Positions 59,977 through 64,000 of a stretch of DNA of 64,000 bases are shown piece after piece. This DNA is from Spodoptera frugiperda (Eukaryota > Arthropoda > Insecta > Lepidoptera > Noctuidae): the NCBI RefSeq assembly GCF_023101765.2, contig NC_064225.1:5022001-5086000 (forward strand), given 5' to 3'. Below the pieces are notes generated by a model. It was not told where the DNA came from. It ran no database searches and saw only the letters and a program-made list of their open reading frames with translations. Made by a program: the position numbers and the translations under genes. Each line of letters starts with the position of its first letter. Position 1 is the first letter of the stretch.

Positions 59977-60588
59977 TTTTAATCATTATGATAATTAACT
60001 AAGGAAGTACAATGAGCTGTCTCTTTGTGTTAGGTTTTTTTTTAATATTTGTGTTTAGACGCGTGAATAATGTTTTTGTTTTTAGTTTGTTAGTGTTTAG
60101 TTTGTATTTGCCCGTATGCTCCATTGTTCTCGCAAGTTCATATAATTAACTCTCAATTTCTTTAAGTAATGAAAAATTTTCTTCTTTTGTTTTTTTTTGC
60201 TTCATCTTAAGTCAAGCAATTTCTAGTAGTTGAAGTATTTAACGATAAAATGAAGATAAACCGCAATATTGTCGTTACTAAATAAAGCTAAACCGCAAGC
60301 TTTTACGTAACTAGTTAAATATGTAATTATTTATACGACGATATTTTTAAATACTATAAAATAAATGATAGTAACAAAAACAAATAAAAAACTATTTAGT
60401 CGATTATTATCCCCTAAAAAATTAAAAAATAAATAACGCAAAAAAAACAACGAATAATACCCCGCGTAAAACAATCGACCGCACTTACGAACTTTCTATT
60501 TTTAAAATTCAAATTTTAAAATACGAATGTTTTTTTTTATTCACTTTTGGCACAAACACTGGCACTGCACTATTTTGTATGAACTCAC

Positions 60589-60600
60589 CAAAAACTTCAT
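60589..60600 (-). CDS. Exon 1 coding part of the cuticular protein gene (M-K-F-L)
   Basis: On the minus strand ATGAAGTTTTTG is followed at once by the donor GTGAGT (60588-60583). Joined to exon 2 it reads MKFL-VVLVASLAVVAFA, a textbook insect signal peptide, whereas the frame upstream of exon 2 contains no ATG, only a TTG within the intron. Many insect cuticle genes have an intron interrupting the signal peptide after about four codons, which supports the model. The 5' UTR is about 40 nt (roughly 60601-60642). The site is predicted by eye; no transcript was consulted. Confidence 0.85.
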
Positions 60601-60633
60601 GTTGCTCTGTGTCTTCGTTCGTTCGCCGAAGAC

Positions 60634-60672
60634 TGGTTGTGTGAAATGACTATGTTACCATCATGTTATATA
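60634..60672 (-). promoter_or_regulatory. Core promoter of the cuticular protein gene
   Basis: TATATAA occupies 60672-60666 on the minus strand. About 30 nt downstream lies TTCACA (A at 60642), a plausible start, and a CCAGTC initiator-like motif has its A at 60634, 38 nt from the TATA box. Exon 1 ATG follows at 60600. The TATA box is clear; the exact start site is inferred. Confidence 0.7.
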
Positions 60673-61370
60673 CTGTCCCTCCCACTTTTTGAACGGCCAA
60701 GATATGCCCGAAGAAGGGTGAACACTTGGGCCCGATAATGACATGTATTAATTGTAACTTGCACTTATTATCTTGCATTCAAAACTAGAGCAGTCGGATG
60801 TACGCAATTTTAACCGAGATGATGGACAATCGATTTTAATTAGTCGATTAATTGAAACTAAATTGTTTTAGTAACATTGAATCGAATTTTATTGAAGTAA
60901 AAGAAACGTTTACTGTAATAAAATTTGAATAAATCTACGCTAAAAATTTTTTTGTTTCACTACATTTTTAATGTCCTTGAGTGGTGTGATAATTCTTCTT
61001 TTTAGTCGATTTTTTGTAACTTATTCAAGGATATTGAAAAGTATGTCGTGCAGGTGCATTTAAAAACTGGTTAGAGTTTAATCTGTTAGTTTAATCATTA
61101 ATAAGTGAAATAGTTATTTATAGTAGGAATAGAATTAATTAATTTGGTCATCAAAATTAACTGTACTGTGAAGTTTAAGAAGTTACCACATTCGTTACAA
61201 CAGTTATATTGTCGAATATTTCAGAAAATTCCTTCGCTACTAACCTACTTAGTTAACTATAGCAATACTTAGTAGTTAATGAAAGAAATTATACTGAGTT
61301 CTCAGATGAGTAGATGCTGTACCTAAGTTAGCAAATTGAACATCAGCGATATTAGAGATATCGCAGATAT

Positions 61371-61577
61371 ATGGATACCCGAAACACCAGAGGCGTTACA
61401 AGTGCGTTGCCGGTCTTTTGAGGGTTAGGAATTAAAGGGTTGTTGGGGAATGGAGAATTAGGAAGGGGGTTATTGGGCTTAACGCAAGCATTGTTTCACG
61501 TCGGTTTTCTGTGAGGCCGTGGTATCACTCCGGTCGAGCCGGCCCATTCGTGCCAAAGCATGGTTCTCCCACACTTA
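61371..61577 (-). mobile_element. A-family retroposon, partial
   Basis: Begins at GGATACCCGAAACACC (3' part missing), then the GTTTCACGTCGGTTTTCTG and CCGGTCGAGCCGGCCC blocks to CTCCCACACTT. A small deletion removes the CCTCACTCACACAACG block. Confidence 0.6.
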
Positions 61578-61889
61578 AAATGCAATAAGTTTAATTATGA
61601 GAAAATTAATCTAAGTTATCATTTACAAGGTATCATAACAATTCATCATAAAATAACAAAACTGAATTTAATTTGACTAAATGTTGAAAGATACAAGTAC
61701 TAATGTTTTGTTAAGCAAATTTCTTTGATCAAAGACAATGCGATCTCCTTGATAAACCACGGTTTTGCGTAAACTGTAAACTTACAATTTGTAACTTGTA
61801 AGATAAATAATTAAGATAACATATAATATTATAACATCATGCTCTTTGTACCCGAAGGGGTAGACAGAGATGTGCAAATGCTCATACAA

Positions 61890-62034
61890 TCCGGAGCTGC
61901 GGCCTACCTAGCGGGTTTACCGGATCTCCGGCTCGAAAAGCAGGAGTAGGAACAGGGTGGTTTTTAGTCAGTAAGAGTCTGACACTCCCTCTCGCCTCGG
62001 CCAAGGTGGGAGAAGACATTGGGTGAAAAAAAGT
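61890..62034 (+). mobile_element. B-family SINE
   Basis: Starts TCCGGAGCTGCGG, ends GGGTGAAAAAAA, and matches the B body throughout. Flanks GCTCATACAA (left) and GCTGCATACAA (right) are a probable target duplication with one indel. Frames through it (for example 61882-62232 on the minus strand) are repeat-derived and not genes. Confidence 0.7.
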
Positions 62035-62167
62035 GCTGCATACAAATCGACAGGCACTGTTCAGAAGGGTTATTATAAGTGAATGAGTCCTATTTATACT
62101 TCCTGAAAATTTTCCTAAAGGACGTTTTAGTAGGACAGGACCAGACAAGACTGGTCTGAAACTAGCA

Positions 62168-62285
62168 AAATGATCACCTGATGGTAAGCAATCAGCGCTG
62201 TCCACAGCCATTCGTAACACAAGATACCCCAATAATACTTTGCCTTATTCGAGTTTCAAACCCGAGATCCCTTGCACACTGAATT
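62168..62285. repeat. Fused fragments of A and C repeats
   Basis: GATCACCTGATGGTAAGCAATC (A-like, minus sense) is followed directly by AATACTTTGCC and the diverged B-box region TTTCAAACCCGAGATCCC (C-like, minus sense). Confidence 0.45.
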
Positions 62286-62897
62286 AGTAAGTAGTAAGAT
62301 AACACTTTAAACGCCACGGGGGTCACCGGTGACCGACGTTAGCGGAGGATTTGCCTTCAACAGTTTTCTATTGGCAGTCAAAGACTTTTAATTAAGATCA
62401 TAAAGTAACAAAATACCATATGTACACAATCTGGGTGTAATCTTACATTGTTGTATATATTGCGTGAATTTTGCTCTTGGCACATAACGTCCCAACATTG
62501 TATTAGTTGTAATTTTGAATTGAACCTTAATAAAGTTAGTTTAAAATTGATTTTTGAGTGTGTATGTTTATGTAGTGCTTTGCTCAAGTGCATCTTTTTT
62601 GATATACTTATGGAATGCGTTTTTTTTTTTTAATAAATGTTTAATTTAAAGATAGTTGACAATTCTTACATACGGTTTCGCTAAATTGTAGTTCAAAGAA
62701 TATTTTAAACTTTTTTTGATGATGCTCCGTCATTATAAAAGTTAATTTATTGACTGTTCAAATTACATAATTATTATGATGTTAAACATTCTATTTTTCA
62801 TTCTCACAAATAAGAATAGTTTGCAGCAGATAAAATACTTTTTCAAAATATGGCATACGATACATACACCAAAATAACATTATTTACATTTTTTGTC

Positions 62898-63080
62898 GGT
62901 CTGCGTCTATCTATCTATCTGTCTGTCTGTTTCTTCTGACTAATCTCTGAAATGACTGGACCTATTTTGACGGGACTTTTATTGGCTGGTAGCTGATGAA
63001 CTAAAAAGTAACTTGGGCAACTATTATTAGTCACAAAGTCCGTAATCCACACGAGCAAAGCCGCGGACATCAGCTAGTTA
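62898..63080 (+). repeat. Mobile-element tail with CTGT runs
   Basis: CTATCTGTCTGTCTGTTTC, GACGGGACTTTTATTGGC and AGCCGCGGACATCAGCTAG; related in reverse to 28721-28935. Confidence 0.45.
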
Positions 63081-63664
63081 ATTTAATAAATCAAAGCATG
63101 AGTCTGATGTAACAGATTTTTGTTTCACGTAAAATTACGCAATAGACATAATACATTTTTGCTCGTGTGACAGTTTTGAAATAATGAAATATGATACAAA
63201 TAACGTAATAATCTATTGCAAGTAACACGATATTTTATTAAAAAAGTATTTATTATAGTTCTTCTGTATATCTGAAATGTCCCCTTTACCTAATGAATAT
63301 TTACCTATAAGTGTTTGTGTCTGAAAATGTTCGTTGAAAATTCATCTGAAACGTCCTTTGTAGGTTTACTACCTTATAACTTACAAAACGAGTAAAAAAC
63401 CGTTTTTATTTCCGTGGTTTTTTATTATATTTAATATATTTCGTCCTACTTTTCCAGTAAAGATAATATCGAATGCAACTCTCAAATTGCATAACTAATA
63501 AATAAATACAACATAATTTCAATTCTAAAAATAAATATCTACTCTAGTCTAGACTAATTATATTTAAAAAAATATCTAAAATACACTTATTTAATGCAGT
63601 GCCAAGGTAATTATCATACTTATCTAAAATTCTCGCTTTAAGCTGCATAAAAACTATTTTCATA

Positions 63665-63748
63665 ATCGATTACGTCTTCATGAATCGATTAATCGTTTAG
63701 TTTAGTCGATTATGAAATAATTAATTGACGTGCGATAAGTTGATCGAT
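63665..63748. promoter_or_regulatory. ATCGAT/TCGATTA cluster
   Basis: ATCGAT at 63665, 63684 and 63743, with further AATCG and GTCGATTA variants between. It lies about 3 kb upstream of the cuticular gene promoter, so an enhancer role is possible but unproven. Confidence 0.3.
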
Positions 63749-64000
63749 TAAAATCTACTATTGTTACGTTTGTTATAATTGTATCTGATGTTTGTTTAGA
63801 GGCTATTTTTGTTGCCTAAAATTACAATGAAAAATTATCTGATAGTATGTCTGTTTGGCAGAATTTTGTTTTTTTTTTTTTGTTCAGAGAGGCATGGCAC
63901 CATAATAAGCTGATGTGGCCCGTGATAGGCCCAGTCTGCTTACGATAGTTTTCTAAAAACGCCACGTTTAACAGGTGGGTTCTTTGGTGAAGTTATCATA

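Larger units (their letters stand above)
54446..60588 (-). other. Intron 1 of the cuticular protein gene (6,143 bp, phase 0)
   Basis: Bounded by donor GTGAGT (60588) and acceptor CTCCAG (ending 54446). It contains a mobile-element 3' tail (about 55440-55620), a tRNA-like SINE fragment (56070-56156), a short half of the palindromic D element (56728-56772), inverted copies of an E-type repeat (59640-59976), and an AT-rich stretch with a plus-strand ORF beginning with a signal-peptide-like segment (57252-57509). No further exon of this gene is evident. Stage-specific enhancers would be expected here but I could not identify any with confidence. Confidence 0.75.
60673..64000. other. Region upstream of the cuticular gene promoter
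   Basis: Contains A and B retroposons, an A/C fusion fragment, the CTGT-containing repeat and the ATCGAT cluster near 63.7 kb, plus one AATCGATT near 60830. No second gene or divergent promoter is evident. Confidence 0.45.

Noticed and set aside
61882..62232. 116-residue minus-strand ORF
   Set aside because: Composed of B and A retroposon sequence.

Overview
The window looks like lepidopteran, probably noctuid-moth, nuclear DNA. It is AT-rich and gene-poor. It is crowded with short retroposons that carry poly(A) tails and target-site duplications, with palindromic MITE-like elements, and with a 5'-truncated RTE-type LINE. The one gene I can defend is an insect structural (cuticular) protein. 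The organism call rests on repeat content and on that gene's style, not on a database search. I see no rRNA, functional tRNA, CRISPR array or bacterial-type operon.

The gene lies on the minus strand between about 52.77 and 60.64 kb. It has a TATA box (60666-60672), a tiny first coding exon (60589-60600, four codons M-K-F-L), a 6,143-bp phase-0 intron (54446-60588) and one large second exon (53234-54445), followed by a roughly 460-nt 3' UTR with AATAAA at 52787-52792. The joined protein is 407 residues: signal peptide, KR site, Gly/His/Ser/Tyr-rich segment, then about 255 residues of Val/Pro/Lys/Tyr repeats built on (Y/F)EVKVP(V/I)xxPY and PYTVEKKVP, and a His-rich tail. It resembles the Vajk family of dipteran cuticular proteins. 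A GC-rich 12-bp stem-loop sits in the 3' UTR.

1-20 kb is mostly featureless AT-rich DNA with scattered repeats, one candidate minus-strand first exon with TATA box and GTAAGT donor (about 9.24-9.35 kb), GC-rich patches (about 5.1 and 17.2 kb, the latter with an NRF-1-like palindrome) and a 556-bp tandem duplication (14.94-16.05 kb). 20-30 kb holds two ATCGAT clusters, an 18-unit GTAT microsatellite beside a 111-bp inverted repeat, a TATA/initiator pair at 23.6 kb, a hAT transposase remnant, a palindromic MITE, and weakly supported minus-strand exon-like blocks (20.7, 26.0, 27.2 kb). 30-52 kb is a graveyard of retroposon families that I call A, B and C, including a B copy inserted into an A copy and an RTE tail with a 14-bp target duplication. 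52-61 kb is the cuticular gene, with repeats in its intron. 61-64 kb again holds repeats only.

Repeat family names A-H are labels for this window only. Copies of a family were matched by eye, so the outer ends of degenerate copies are approximate, while ends set by target-site duplications or inverted-repeat arms are exact.
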